DNA from: Tritrichomonas foetus
Lineage: Eukaryota; Parabasalia; Tritrichomonadida; Tritrichomonadidae
Direction: 5' to 3'
DNA: 64,000 nt
Assembly (NCBI GenBank): GCA_001839685.1
Contig: MLAK01000549.1
Location: 75,117 to 139,116 of the forward strand
Below, in pieces: positions 48,582 through 57,071 of the stretch. A model generated the notes under the pieces. The model was not told the origin of the DNA. It ran no database searches and saw only the letters and a program-made list of their open reading frames with translations. The translations under genes were made by a program, and so were the position numbers. Numbering within the stretch: the first letter of the stretch is position 1; the number at the start of each line of letters is the position of its first letter.

Positions 48582-49841
48582 ATGAATGAATATCACTTTA
48601 CTCTCTCATCGCGAGGACTTGTTCACGCATCAACAGTACCTCTAGAGAATGACTTCACATTTATAGTTGGCTCGAAATCCTATCAATGCAATCGCATCTT
48701 TGCATGCTTTATTTCTCCAATTGTAACTCGCATTTTACGAACTGATCCAAATGTAAATTCTTACAAATTAAATATCAACGACCCCACGAATCTTTTTAAC
48801 GATGTGATGCATTTAATGATCGGCGCAGAAGTTAATATCACTCAAAAAAACTACCTTTTCATTAAAAATGTCGGCCGACTTCTCGGAAATAACGAGTTAA
48901 TCGAATGCGCTCACAAAATAGACGACGAAGAACTTACGGTTGAAAATTGTACGACTATTATTAATTCGAAATACCGCCTCGAACTTCCAATTTCAAAAGA
49001 GATTACTTATATAGCGAAGAATTTATCGGACATTTCAGTGGGCTCACTCAAATCTCTCCAGCCTGAAATATTATATAATATTTTAATCGATAAAAGTTTG
49101 ACAATTGATAATGAAGGATGGCTTCTTTCATTCATTATTGATATGATCAAAGAAAAAGGAAATGACTACACATGTCTCCTTTCTGCAATTTCTGTAGAGT
49201 TCCTGACGAAAGAAGATTTGGTGAAATATTTTGAATATTTTCGACTCGAATATATAAACGACCTTGTCTGGAGTTCAATGCAACGTCGCATGATTAACTC
49301 AACAACAATTTTATCAGCAGGCCTCACAACGAGATATACTCGACCTGTGATTCATTTCCCATTCAAAGAACCATTAAATGGCATTTTGAATTATTTGACA
49401 AAAAACCGTAATTCAACTAACTATCCCTTCACTATTAAAGCCTCTGATTATCAATCACAGGCCAAAAGAGTCATCGATCGTAAGAAGGAATCGCGCTGGC
49501 AATCAAACCGCGAACCAAATAGTTATCTTTTATTCGACTTTAATGAGTTTTCGATTAAGCCGAACGGTTACACAATTCGAACCTACAAATGCCCCGCAGG
49601 ACCTGAAGGTTATCATATGAAGTCATGGAAACTTTCTGGATCTGTTGATGGTGTTAATTGGATAGATTTGGACGTGCAGAGAGAGAACAGCCAATTAAAT
49701 GGCCCATACAATATGACAACATTGATGTTCTATACAGATAAGTGGGTCAGGTTCCTCAAACTAGAAATGATTGATAAGAACCACGCTGGAAATGATTGTA
49801 TGACTGTAGGCGATATAGAATTCTATGGCGATCTCAAATAA
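48582..49841 (+). CDS. BTB/POZ-like and F5/8 type C domain protein
   Basis: The 419-residue protein has an N-terminal BTB/POZ-like region (about 20-115: DFTFIVGSKSYQCNRIFACF, with YKLNINDPTNLFNDVMHLMI), a helical BACK-like middle (about 120-225) and a C-terminal F5/8 type C (discoidin) beta-sandwich (about 265-419: KKESRWQSNREPNSYLLFDF, GYHMKSWKLSGSVDGVNWID, WVRFLKLEMIDKNH ending IEFYGDL). No signal peptide is present, so the discoidin-like domain is intracellular. This architecture is expanded in trichomonads and in animals resembles BTBD9-type Cullin-3 adaptors; a ubiquitin-ligase adaptor role is inferred. A short upstream frame overlaps its ATG. The stop TAA is not followed by A. Confidence 0.8.
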   Translation: MNEYHFTLSSRGLVHASTVPLENDFTFIVGSKSYQCNRIFACFISPIVTRILRTDPNVNSYKLNINDPTNLFNDVMHLMIGAEVNITQKNYLFIKNVGRLLGNNELIECAHKIDDEELTVENCTTIINSKYRLELPISKEITYIAKNLSDISVGSLKSLQPEILYNILIDKSLTIDNEGWLLSFIIDMIKEKGNDYTCLLSAISVEFLTKEDLVKYFEYFRLEYINDLVWSSMQRRMINSTTILSAGLTTRYTRPVIHFPFKEPLNGILNYLTKNRNSTNYPFTIKASDYQSQAKRVIDRKKESRWQSNREPNSYLLFDFNEFSIKPNGYTIRTYKCPAGPEGYHMKSWKLSGSVDGVNWIDLDVQRENSQLNGPYNMTTLMFYTDKWVRFLKLEMIDKNHAGNDCMTVGDIEFYGDLK

Positions 49842-50029
49842 CCTTTTTATTATTTTGATTATTTTTATATAAAATGTGTATTTACTATTCTATTTTCTAG
49901 TATATATTATTCTGAATATCATAATCATAGAATATAATGATGAAAGATTATAATGATGAGAGAATATAATGATGAAAGTGAAAAAGATTGAATTCTAATT
50001 TCATATTTTATTCATCCAATTTCCAGGTT

Positions 50030-52273
50030 TTATTCTGGAAGTTTAAGCTGCACAACTTTATCATTTGTTACAGGTTGATCTGTGTAGAGTACCTCGAAGA
50101 CGTCATCAACAAATGTTGGACAAAGGTTGCATGCACGCTTGCAATCTGGTTGAAAGTTACATTCTAAAATGACTGGTTGGTAATCATTTGTAATCATACA
50201 GTCAATTCCATACATTGCTTTTGTATAAGGATTTGGAATCATTTTCTGGCAACCACAGATAAACATATCACGAATAGCATTATAGAGTCTCTGTTGCATT
50301 GTGTCCCATTTCATATTTGGATTTTCGATTTCAAATTGTTCGACAAAATCAACATAAGTTTTATGTGTAACTTTATCTGGCGCACGATAGTTCATTACAG
50401 TGAAATGACGTTCATAGTCATCGAAATCATCTAAAGCCCATCTTTTTGGTGCCAAACGAGGCCAGAATACTTTATACATATATAATTCCATTGGCTTTAC
50501 AGATTTCAAAAGAACAATGTATCTTAAATCAAATTTAAGACCGAAAATAAGAAGAGGATTCCAAAGATACCTTTGTGTAAGTCTTGGTTCAATTGAAGAA
50601 TGTCTCAAAACTTCAGAAGGTGATTCTGTCACAAGCATATATTCAGCGCGTGATCTATTGAAGGCTTTTACAACCCATGCAGGACTTTGATTGCTTTCTT
50701 TCAATTTTCTATGGGTTTCCAAAAATTTGGCAACTTGTTCACCTTCACTTAAAATGAATGTTTCAGGAAGCCAAGGAACAGGACCCATATATTCGAGACA
50801 TGTTTCATAGAGGAGATCTTTGCATGTAATATGTTTTTCATTTTGTATCTGGTTATAATAAACACCTTTAGTTTCAAGTAAACGTTCACCAACGTTGATA
50901 TCTTTGAGACCCCACCATTGAATATCAGCTTCTGCTGGAGTTTCAACAACTTCAAATTTATCGGAGTGGAAGTTTTCAGCGAAGTTTATGATATCGGTCC
51001 ATACTTTAATTGGGCGTTTGGAAATAACGGTTGAAGCGAACTTTGATTTCAATGAAATCATTGGAGTAAGGGGCTCCTCAGGCTCAATTGGTGCATACGG
51101 AAGTCTTGGGTAAAGATTAGCAGTCACTTCAGTATTTGGTGCAATGTCAGAAATTGGCCAAAATGCACAAAACGTAAATGCAGATTTAGGTGAACCACAT
51201 GGCATCATAGCAAAGTTCGGATCATAAGAATGGTGAATTGAAAGACCGACTTCATCACAAATTCCCCAAACATCGCCAGCTGGTTGAATATGATCCCAAA
51301 TGCGATCAGGAATCCTCATTGAGAAGTCTCCAGTTTGTCTATCAACATCGTTCACAAAAACGATGGATTCTGGTAACTGTTCTGGATGGTCACATTTGAT
51401 AGATTTCAAAGTTGGGCAAACATCCAAAATATGAGACAAATCAACATCATTTCCAGTGAAGTCGATTTTAGCAATATTGCTGAATGGTTTGAATGCCTCT
51501 GGTCTGATTTCAGTAATCTCACGATCACTTAAATCCAAAATGGCAACAGAACGAGGGTCGCTATTATGTGCAACAAATGAAAGGGCCCAAACTCCGTAGT
51601 TCTTGGTGAAATTGGAGTTAAAAATTTCGAGGGATTTACAACAAGCGAGAATTGACTCGGAAATTCCTGGTGCATCATTAACTGGGTTAGATTTGATCCA
51701 AAGCCCTCGAAGGTTCTTCAAAGAGGCCAAAGTTGTCAAAAGATCAGCAACATCAGATAATTCATTTCCCCATAGGCTTAAGGATTCTAATTCTGGAAAT
51801 CTTTCGGCAATTCGCAATGGCTGAAGTTGAGTTATTTCTAATTCGTCAAGATCCAAATTCTTTCCATCGCATTTCTCCAATCGCTCATTGAGGCTGAGGG
51901 GAGGCGGGGAAGGTGGATCTGGATTTTCTGAATAAGGCGCAAGTCTTTCACGAAGTTCGGTATTCTTCTTCCACTCTTTGACAATGTTTAATGCATCGCA
52001 GCACCAACAGTGATCGCTGAGGAAGACGTTTGAGTATGCCGTTAAAGGTGGGTGATTTTCGTGTGGTGTATATATGAGTGTTGGATCGTCTCCTGCATCA
52101 ATTGAAAAGTATTCGCCTGCATCTCGATTCTCGTCCATTAACTTTTGATAAAGAAGTTTTCCAAGCTGCTCACCAGGGAAGCCATAGTCATCAAATATTT
52201 CCTTGTGTATTTCGTACCATTCTTCGTAGGAGATTGGCTCAGGTGGTGCTTGAGTTTGATCTTGGTCACTCAT
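50030..52273 (-). CDS. TTLL12: TTLL12-like tubulin-tyrosine-ligase family protein with LRRs
   Basis: The 747-residue protein combines an N-terminal TTLL12-like segment (YEEWYEIHKEIFDDYGFPGE), leucine-rich repeats at about 140-330 (LRIAERFPELESLSLWGNEL, LASLKNLRGLWIKSN), a SET-like/linker region (about 330-430) and a C-terminal TTL domain (about 430-740). The TTL part matches animal TTLL12 strongly: PIKVWTDIINFAENF, ADIQWWGLKD, GLKFDLRYIVLLKSVKPMEL, WALDDFDDYERHFTVMNYRA, GIDCMITNDYQPVILECNFQ. TTLL12 is regarded as lacking a normal ligase activity and as influencing tubulin tyrosination and histone modification. The LRR insert is not part of animal TTLL12. ATG 52273 is the first Met in frame (the preceding codon is TTG). 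The stop is TAAA. Confidence 0.88.
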   Translation of the reverse strand: MSDQDQTQAPPEPISYEEWYEIHKEIFDDYGFPGEQLGKLLYQKLMDENRDAGEYFSIDAGDDPTLIYTPHENHPPLTAYSNVFLSDHCWCCDALNIVKEWKKNTELRERLAPYSENPDPPSPPPLSLNERLEKCDGKNLDLDELEITQLQPLRIAERFPELESLSLWGNELSDVADLLTTLASLKNLRGLWIKSNPVNDAPGISESILACCKSLEIFNSNFTKNYGVWALSFVAHNSDPRSVAILDLSDREITEIRPEAFKPFSNIAKIDFTGNDVDLSHILDVCPTLKSIKCDHPEQLPESIVFVNDVDRQTGDFSMRIPDRIWDHIQPAGDVWGICDEVGLSIHHSYDPNFAMMPCGSPKSAFTFCAFWPISDIAPNTEVTANLYPRLPYAPIEPEEPLTPMISLKSKFASTVISKRPIKVWTDIINFAENFHSDKFEVVETPAEADIQWWGLKDINVGERLLETKGVYYNQIQNEKHITCKDLLYETCLEYMGPVPWLPETFILSEGEQVAKFLETHRKLKESNQSPAWVVKAFNRSRAEYMLVTESPSEVLRHSSIEPRLTQRYLWNPLLIFGLKFDLRYIVLLKSVKPMELYMYKVFWPRLAPKRWALDDFDDYERHFTVMNYRAPDKVTHKTYVDFVEQFEIENPNMKWDTMQQRLYNAIRDMFICGCQKMIPNPYTKAMYGIDCMITNDYQPVILECNFQPDCKRACNLCPTFVDDVFEVLYTDQPVTNDKVVQLKLPE

Positions 52274-53048
52274 CAAATGTTCACTTTTTGAATTAGATCA
52301 AAATCATGCTATTACTGATTCAAATTTCTGAAAGACTTTCAAAAAAATTCAATATATCAATTTTTTTGATTGAAAATTGTCAAAGGCTAATTGGTTATCA
52401 ATCGTTTGGTTAACTAACTGCAAAAAATGATGATTAAAGTGAGAAGTGATTCAAATGCTAATCGAAAACATCATTTGTTTTATATTAGCATGGTCTATTC
52501 AAGAAAACAACAATCAAGAAAGAAAGAAAAATAAACAATCAGATTTTCATGGAAATTTTTTTTGATTCAGAGAAAAAAAAATCATACATCTTTTGTGAAT
52601 AATGAAGTGAAATCCTTAAGGAATCAAAAACTATTGATCAAAAATATGAATCCAGAAAAATGCCTCAAAGATTGGTATCAAACCGATTTCACAAAAATAA
52701 ACCGTTATTGTCAATCAAAGGCTAAAATATTGAATATTTTTTCTAAGCCGAAAAACTCTGAAAATTCATAATAGATTTTCCACCGCATATTACTTCCCTG
52801 TCATTAGTTATCGCTATTACTTCCAAAAAGGAAATCAAAAAAACATAATATTCAAAAAATTGATCAAAGCTGTGATAGAATTTGTATATGGTTTATAAAA
52901 TCATTGATAAAAATTATGTGAAAAAGTTGCGGCAGTTAAATATGAAAATCTTTTTTCTTGTCAAAAAGTTTAGAATATTTCCATCCAATTTTTTATATTG
53001 TCTTCGGTTTGGATTTTGAGAAGTTATGTAATCATATCACAATATTAC
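52274..53048. other. Divergent promoter region
   Basis: About 775 bases separate the TTLL12-like and GH35 genes. GAAAAAGTT near 52919 and CAAAAAGTT near 52964 face the GH35 gene, whose ATG is preceded by TCACA (53037-53041). A 69-codon frame at 52562-52771 begins with TTG and is judged a chance frame. Confidence 0.55.
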
Positions 53049-54848
53049 ATGGTCGCTCTTATCCCGATCTTTGCAATATTGGGTCTTGCAGAAAGATCCT
53101 TCAAAGTCGTTGGAAATGAATTCCAAATGGATGGTAAACCATTCCAATATATTTCCGGTTCTTTCCACTATTTCCGTCAACATCCAGGTGACTGGGAATT
53201 GAACCTCAAGAAGATGCGCCACGGTGGTTGCAACGTCGTCCAAACATATGTTGCCTGGAACCTTCACGAACCAAAGAAAGGTCAATTCAACTTCGAAGGA
53301 ATTGCTGATATCGAACATTGGGTTGAACTCGCCACAAAAGTCGGTCTTTACGTCATTCTTCGTCCAGGTCCATATATCTGTGCTGAATGGGATCTCGGAG
53401 GTCTTCCATACTGGCTTATGAAGGAAGAAGGAATTGTTGTCCGTTCCCACGATGAAAAATACATGAAGCACGTTCGCGATTTCTACACAGAACTCTTCGG
53501 AAGACTCAAGAAGCATATGTACCACAACGGCGGTAACATCATCATGGTTCAAATTGAAAACGAATATGGTTCATACACAACATGCGACCAAGAATATCTT
53601 ACACAACTTTGCGATCTTACAGAAGAACTCCTTGGTAAGGAAACACAACTCTTCACAACAGACGGTTCAGGTGAAGGATACCTTAAATGCGGATCCATCG
53701 TCAGCCGCGCTTATGCTACAGTCGACTTCGGAACAGGTGATCCAACATGGGCCTTCAACCTCGAACGTAACTGGAACGGCGGATCAGGACCATACGTCAA
53801 CTCCGAATATTACACTGGCTGGCTCGATCACTGGACAGAAAAGCACCATACAGTCGATGCTGACGCAGTTGCTGACTCACTCGACAAGATGCTCTCAATG
53901 GGCGGTAACGTCAACATGTACATGTACTATGGTGGTACAAACTTCGCCTTCTACAATGGTGCCAACGGTGGTGCTGACTCATACCAAATCGATCCAACAT
54001 CATACGACTATGATGCCCCACTTTCAGAAGCTGGTGACATGACATGGAAATATGAAAAGATCCGTCAAGTTGCCAAGAAGTACATCGATGTCCCAGACCT
54101 CGATGTTGCCAACACAACAAAGAAGTCATACGGAACAGTCACATTCACACAAGGCATCTCCCTCTATGACGCCCTTCCAACAATCGGCGTTGAAAAGAGA
54201 ACAGCCACCACACCAATGACAATGGAAGATATGGATGTTGACTTCGGTTTCGTCCTTTACCAAGCCAAGATCGCCGACGGTGAAGTTCTTAACATCCCAC
54301 ACGTCAAGGACAGGGGTTATGTTTTCGTTAACAAGGTCCGCCAATGCATCATCCAACACGCCGAAGAAAAGAAGTGCAACCTTAACGACGGCGATGGCGA
54401 TCTTGACATCCTTGTTGAAAACATGGGACGTCTTAACTATGGTGGTGACTTCTTCGAAAAGAAGGGTATCACAGCCGGAGTTAAGCTCGATGGTGAAGCT
54501 GTTGAAGGCTGGACAATGACCGGATTCAACCTTACAAACATCAACGACCTCAAATTCACATCAACACTCCCAACAAAGGTCCCATCCTTCTACAAGGGCA
54601 CCTTCAATGTTGAAGGTACACCAGCTGACACATTCCTTAACCCAACAGGTTGGGTCCGTGGAACAGTTTTCGTCAACGGATTCAACATCGGCCGTTACTG
54701 GAAGGTTGGCCCACAACTTACTCTCTATGTTCCATCCCACGTTCTTAAGACAGGAACAAACGAAATCATTGTCTTCGATTACGAAAGCCAATTCTCAACA
54801 GTTCCAACAATGTCACTCGATGATGTTCACCAAATCGATATCAACTAA
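53049..54848 (+). CDS. GH35 beta-galactosidase
   Basis: The 599-residue enzyme belongs to glycoside hydrolase family 35 (lysosomal/secreted beta-galactosidases) and should remove terminal beta-galactose from glycans. Seen: a signal-peptide-like start (MVALIPIFAILGL), SGSFHYFRQHPGDWELNLKK, RPGPYICAEWDLGGLPYWL, acid/base Glu172 in VQIENEYGSY, nucleophile Glu253 in VNSEYYTGWLDHW, GGTNFAFYNGANGG, and C-terminal jelly-roll parts ending VFVNGFNIGRYWKVGPQLTL YVPSHV. The frame upstream to 52998 starts with TTG and is not needed. Codon use is extreme for this window: AAC, TTC, ATC, GTC, CTC/CTT, ACA and CCA dominate, marking very high expression. The stop is TAAATAAA. A role in degrading host mucin glycans is inferred. 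Confidence 0.96.
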   Translation: MVALIPIFAILGLAERSFKVVGNEFQMDGKPFQYISGSFHYFRQHPGDWELNLKKMRHGGCNVVQTYVAWNLHEPKKGQFNFEGIADIEHWVELATKVGLYVILRPGPYICAEWDLGGLPYWLMKEEGIVVRSHDEKYMKHVRDFYTELFGRLKKHMYHNGGNIIMVQIENEYGSYTTCDQEYLTQLCDLTEELLGKETQLFTTDGSGEGYLKCGSIVSRAYATVDFGTGDPTWAFNLERNWNGGSGPYVNSEYYTGWLDHWTEKHHTVDADAVADSLDKMLSMGGNVNMYMYYGGTNFAFYNGANGGADSYQIDPTSYDYDAPLSEAGDMTWKYEKIRQVAKKYIDVPDLDVANTTKKSYGTVTFTQGISLYDALPTIGVEKRTATTPMTMEDMDVDFGFVLYQAKIADGEVLNIPHVKDRGYVFVNKVRQCIIQHAEEKKCNLNDGDGDLDILVENMGRLNYGGDFFEKKGITAGVKLDGEAVEGWTMTGFNLTNINDLKFTSTLPTKVPSFYKGTFNVEGTPADTFLNPTGWVRGTVFVNGFNIGRYWKVGPQLTLYVPSHVLKTGTNEIIVFDYESQFSTVPTMSLDDVHQIDIN

Positions 54849-55133
54849 ATAAAGCTAGTTTTATTTTCTTAATTTCCTTTGTCTTTTTTCCCTTTTCACG
54901 CTTTTTTTTTTCTCCATGGCTCGCAGAACATCCATTGTTTAATCATGGCATGGATGAACGCACCTCGTCTGTGGCACAAGGCAAGCAAAAAGGAATTTCA
55001 TTCGACATTAAATTTTTGTTGATGAATTTTTGTGTTAATTGGAGCAAATGAGTTGATTGAGAAACTTAATCCATTCGAAAAAATAAAATAAAATAAATAA
55101 TCAATGATGTTTAAGATACTGTTTATAAATATT
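54849..55133. other. 3' flank with GC-richer, possibly structured segment
   Basis: This 285-base convergent gap contains a GC-richer stretch (about 54914-54986) with a 7-bp stem, CATCCAT (54929-54935) pairing with ATGGATG (54950-54956). It does not match any RNA family that I recognise and has no long frame. Confidence 0.4.
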
Positions 55134-55517
55134 TTAAAAGCCATGCATTGAGAAGATTTGGTTAACAATGAAGAAACCGGTTTCGTTCATTCCGATTAAG
55201 AAGAATTCGACGAATGCCATTTGATTTTCTTGGTCGACTGCGCCTTCGAAGTAGCAGCTTCCTTGTGTCATAACCAAAATTGTGTTGTTGAGGGATGGTT
55301 GAGCAGTGATGTGACTTGGAACCTTGCGGTGTGAAAGGAGGGCATCCTCGCAAATTTTGGCGATGATTGGTTCAACGCCGACAATTTGATTATCTTGGAG
55401 TGTCATGAGGGTCTGTGGGGTGTAAATCTGGCCTAAGGATTGACGAGATTGTGGGCTTTGGTTGTAGAGTGTGTAGTATTGTTCAACAAATTGTCGTGCG
55501 ATTCCGTCAAAGTCCAT
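55134..55517 (-). CDS. NTF2: Nuclear transport factor 2
   Basis: The 127-residue protein is NTF2, the dimeric cone-fold carrier that imports RanGDP into the nucleus. It has the family order: DGIARQFVEQYYTLYNQSPQ, LGQIYTPQTLMTLQDNQIVG with the conserved Leu and Glu that follow (VEPIIAKI), ITAQPSLNNTILVMTQGSCY and the C-terminal FFIVNQIFSMHGF. Length equals that of yeast and animal NTF2 (125-127). The stop TAA is followed by A, giving the UAAA signal. ATG 55517 is the first in frame. Confidence 0.94.
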   Translation of the reverse strand: MDFDGIARQFVEQYYTLYNQSPQSRQSLGQIYTPQTLMTLQDNQIVGVEPIIAKICEDALLSHRKVPSHITAQPSLNNTILVMTQGSCYFEGAVDQENQMAFVEFFLIGMNETGFFIVNQIFSMHGF

Positions 55518-56066
55518 TTTCGAAAAATGAAGTAAATCAAATACTCAATGACCACTGCGGCACTTTTCCATTTTTCAATTATATTATTATGGTCACTCAA
55601 CTTTTTCTAAGGGTGTTAAGACAAATTGAATGAAATCAAAATTAAAATTCTCTCAAATTTTCACGGAGCATTATTTTTCTGTTGATTTAAATTCACAAAA
55701 GAATTCTTCCTCAATCAGGCCTTTTTGCACAACATTATACATTGCTTTCTATTGTCCGCTGCCCACTTATACTTTTCAAACAACTCCTTTCATCAAAACA
55801 TCAACGCTTTTCCGGGAATCTTCTTCCTGTGGCCGAAAGGCAGAATTTGACAGAGGGCTTTGGTCAAATGAGAACTCCCGCATCATCAAAAGTCAAAAAT
55901 TTTTGACAGCATTTCGAATTCCGCTGAAGTGAAAAAAAATAATTGAAATGAGAATTAAAAAGCGCAATAACTATCTTTAGTGATACCAAACATAAAATGA
56001 AGACTCCTTCTGTCTTTGATTCACTTCTTCAAAAAAAAAAAAAACAATTTCGGATTTTGGAAAATC
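55518..56066. other. Intergenic between NTF2 and Tsr3 genes
   Basis: About 550 bases between two minus-strand genes. Part of it (about 55730-55930) is GC-richer than other intergenic DNA and is covered by a 100-codon ATG frame (55630-55932), listed separately. An 11-base A run lies near 56032-56044. Confidence 0.5.
55630..55932 (+). CDS. Hypothetical frame of uncertain reality
   Basis: A 100-codon ATG frame encodes a Ser/Thr/Phe-rich peptide (RPFCTTLYIAFYCPLPTYTF, FRESSSCGRKAEFDRGLWSN). The region is GC-richer than typical intergenic DNA here, which favours a functional sequence, but no family is recognised. It lies antisense to the expected promoter of NTF2. It could instead mark a noncoding RNA or a decayed gene. 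Confidence 0.25.
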   Translation: MKSKLKFSQIFTEHYFSVDLNSQKNSSSIRPFCTTLYIAFYCPLPTYTFQTTPFIKTSTLFRESSSCGRKAEFDRGLWSNENSRIIKSQKFLTAFRIPLK

Positions 56067-56915
56067 TTATTCGTCATCATCATCATCTTTTTCTTCATTT
56101 TCTTTGTTTTCATCACTCTCATTATTATCGTCATTTTTGTCGTTGTTGCTGTCGTTGTCGTTATTTTGAATTTCATTTTCGTTGTTTTCGTTTTCGTCTT
56201 TCTTTTGGCCGTCCTCGTCAAAATCGTCATCGCCCCCCGCCATGTGCATCATGACCGGTCTCCTGTTTGGATTTCCGTCGACGATTGGGTCCCACTCCTT
56301 ATCCTCCTCCTCGTCCTCCCGCCTGAGTCTGTCGAGGACCTCATTTTGGACGGCGATCATTTCTTCTGCACTTTTGCACTTTTTGTATCGCTCGATTAAG
56401 CCGCCATTCATTTCGAAGAAGGAGTGGCCCCATTTGAACTGATTCAGCAGTTCTTCGGCTGCCTCCTGCATATCGAAGATCGCCAAGCACGCCGCTAAGG
56501 CTTCTGCGCAGTTTAGACGCCATGGCTTTCCGTAGTTGACTGTATTGGCTGCGACCAAATAAGGCAATATGCGATGATGCCTTGCGCGTAATTGAGCAAC
56601 GTTTGTATGATCGAGTTGTTTCCATGAGCAATCGACAACTGCCAAACCGGCAGTTAACATGAGTTCTTTATCGGCTGGAGATATAACTTCTGTTCCGATT
56701 GGCGAAAGGACGAGGCCGTGGAAGGAATCCCGAAGACCAAGAATTCGAACGTAACCTAATCGCTTGAGTTTGACACCTGAACAGCGTTTTGGATCGCATT
56801 GTCCAAAATCCCACATTGCGAGACGGACTGGAAAATCTTTATGTGGAATACCGGCTGGTCTTTGGTCGAATCTTTTTCCTTTTCCACCACCACCAAATCT
56901 TTTAGTTTTTCCCAT
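56067..56915 (-). CDS. TSR3: 18S rRNA aminocarboxypropyltransferase Tsr3
   Basis: The 282-residue protein is Tsr3, which transfers the aminocarboxypropyl group from S-adenosylmethionine to N1-methylpseudouridine in 18S rRNA during late 40S maturation. Conserved stretches: LAMWDFGQCDPKRCSGVKLK near the start, LSPIGTEVISPADKELMLTA, GLAVVDCSWKQLDH, RILPYLVAANTVNYGKPWRL, NCAEALAACLAIFDMQEAAE and FKWGHSFFEMN. After about residue 195 comes an acidic, disordered tail rich in Asp/Glu/Asn, as in other Tsr3 proteins. The frame upstream begins with TTG (56966); ATG 56915 gives MGKTKRFGGGGKGKRF, a natural basic start. It is divergent from the ARM-like gene across 156 bases. Confidence 0.94.
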   Translation of the reverse strand: MGKTKRFGGGGKGKRFDQRPAGIPHKDFPVRLAMWDFGQCDPKRCSGVKLKRLGYVRILGLRDSFHGLVLSPIGTEVISPADKELMLTAGLAVVDCSWKQLDHTNVAQLRARHHRILPYLVAANTVNYGKPWRLNCAEALAACLAIFDMQEAAEELLNQFKWGHSFFEMNGGLIERYKKCKSAEEMIAVQNEVLDRLRREDEEEDKEWDPIVDGNPNRRPVMMHMAGGDDDFDEDGQKKDENENNENEIQNNDNDSNNDKNDDNNESDENKENEEKDDDDDE

Positions 56916-57025
56916 TTCGTTGGAAGGAAATGTTTTGTAATGAAAGCATGGTCGACCATATTTCAATTTAATCCTAAATGAACAAGAACTTTTTTAATAC
57001 AATTGTGAAATATTCAATACTGTGG

Positions 57026-57042
57026 TGTACGTTTATTTATTA
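57026..57042 (+). promoter_or_regulatory. TGTACGTTTATTTATTA motif, copy 1
   Basis: This 17-base sequence lies 30 bases before ATG 57072 and recurs exactly at 61952-61968 before another gene. A TCATT initiator-like site follows at 57058-57062. Confidence 0.45.
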
Positions 57043-57071
57043 TAAATTCATTTAAAGTCATTCAAAAAAAA

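Noticed and set aside
52562..52771. 69-codon frame upstream of the GH35 gene
   Set aside because: Begins with TTG, Lys/Asn-rich, lies in a promoter region; no family resemblance.
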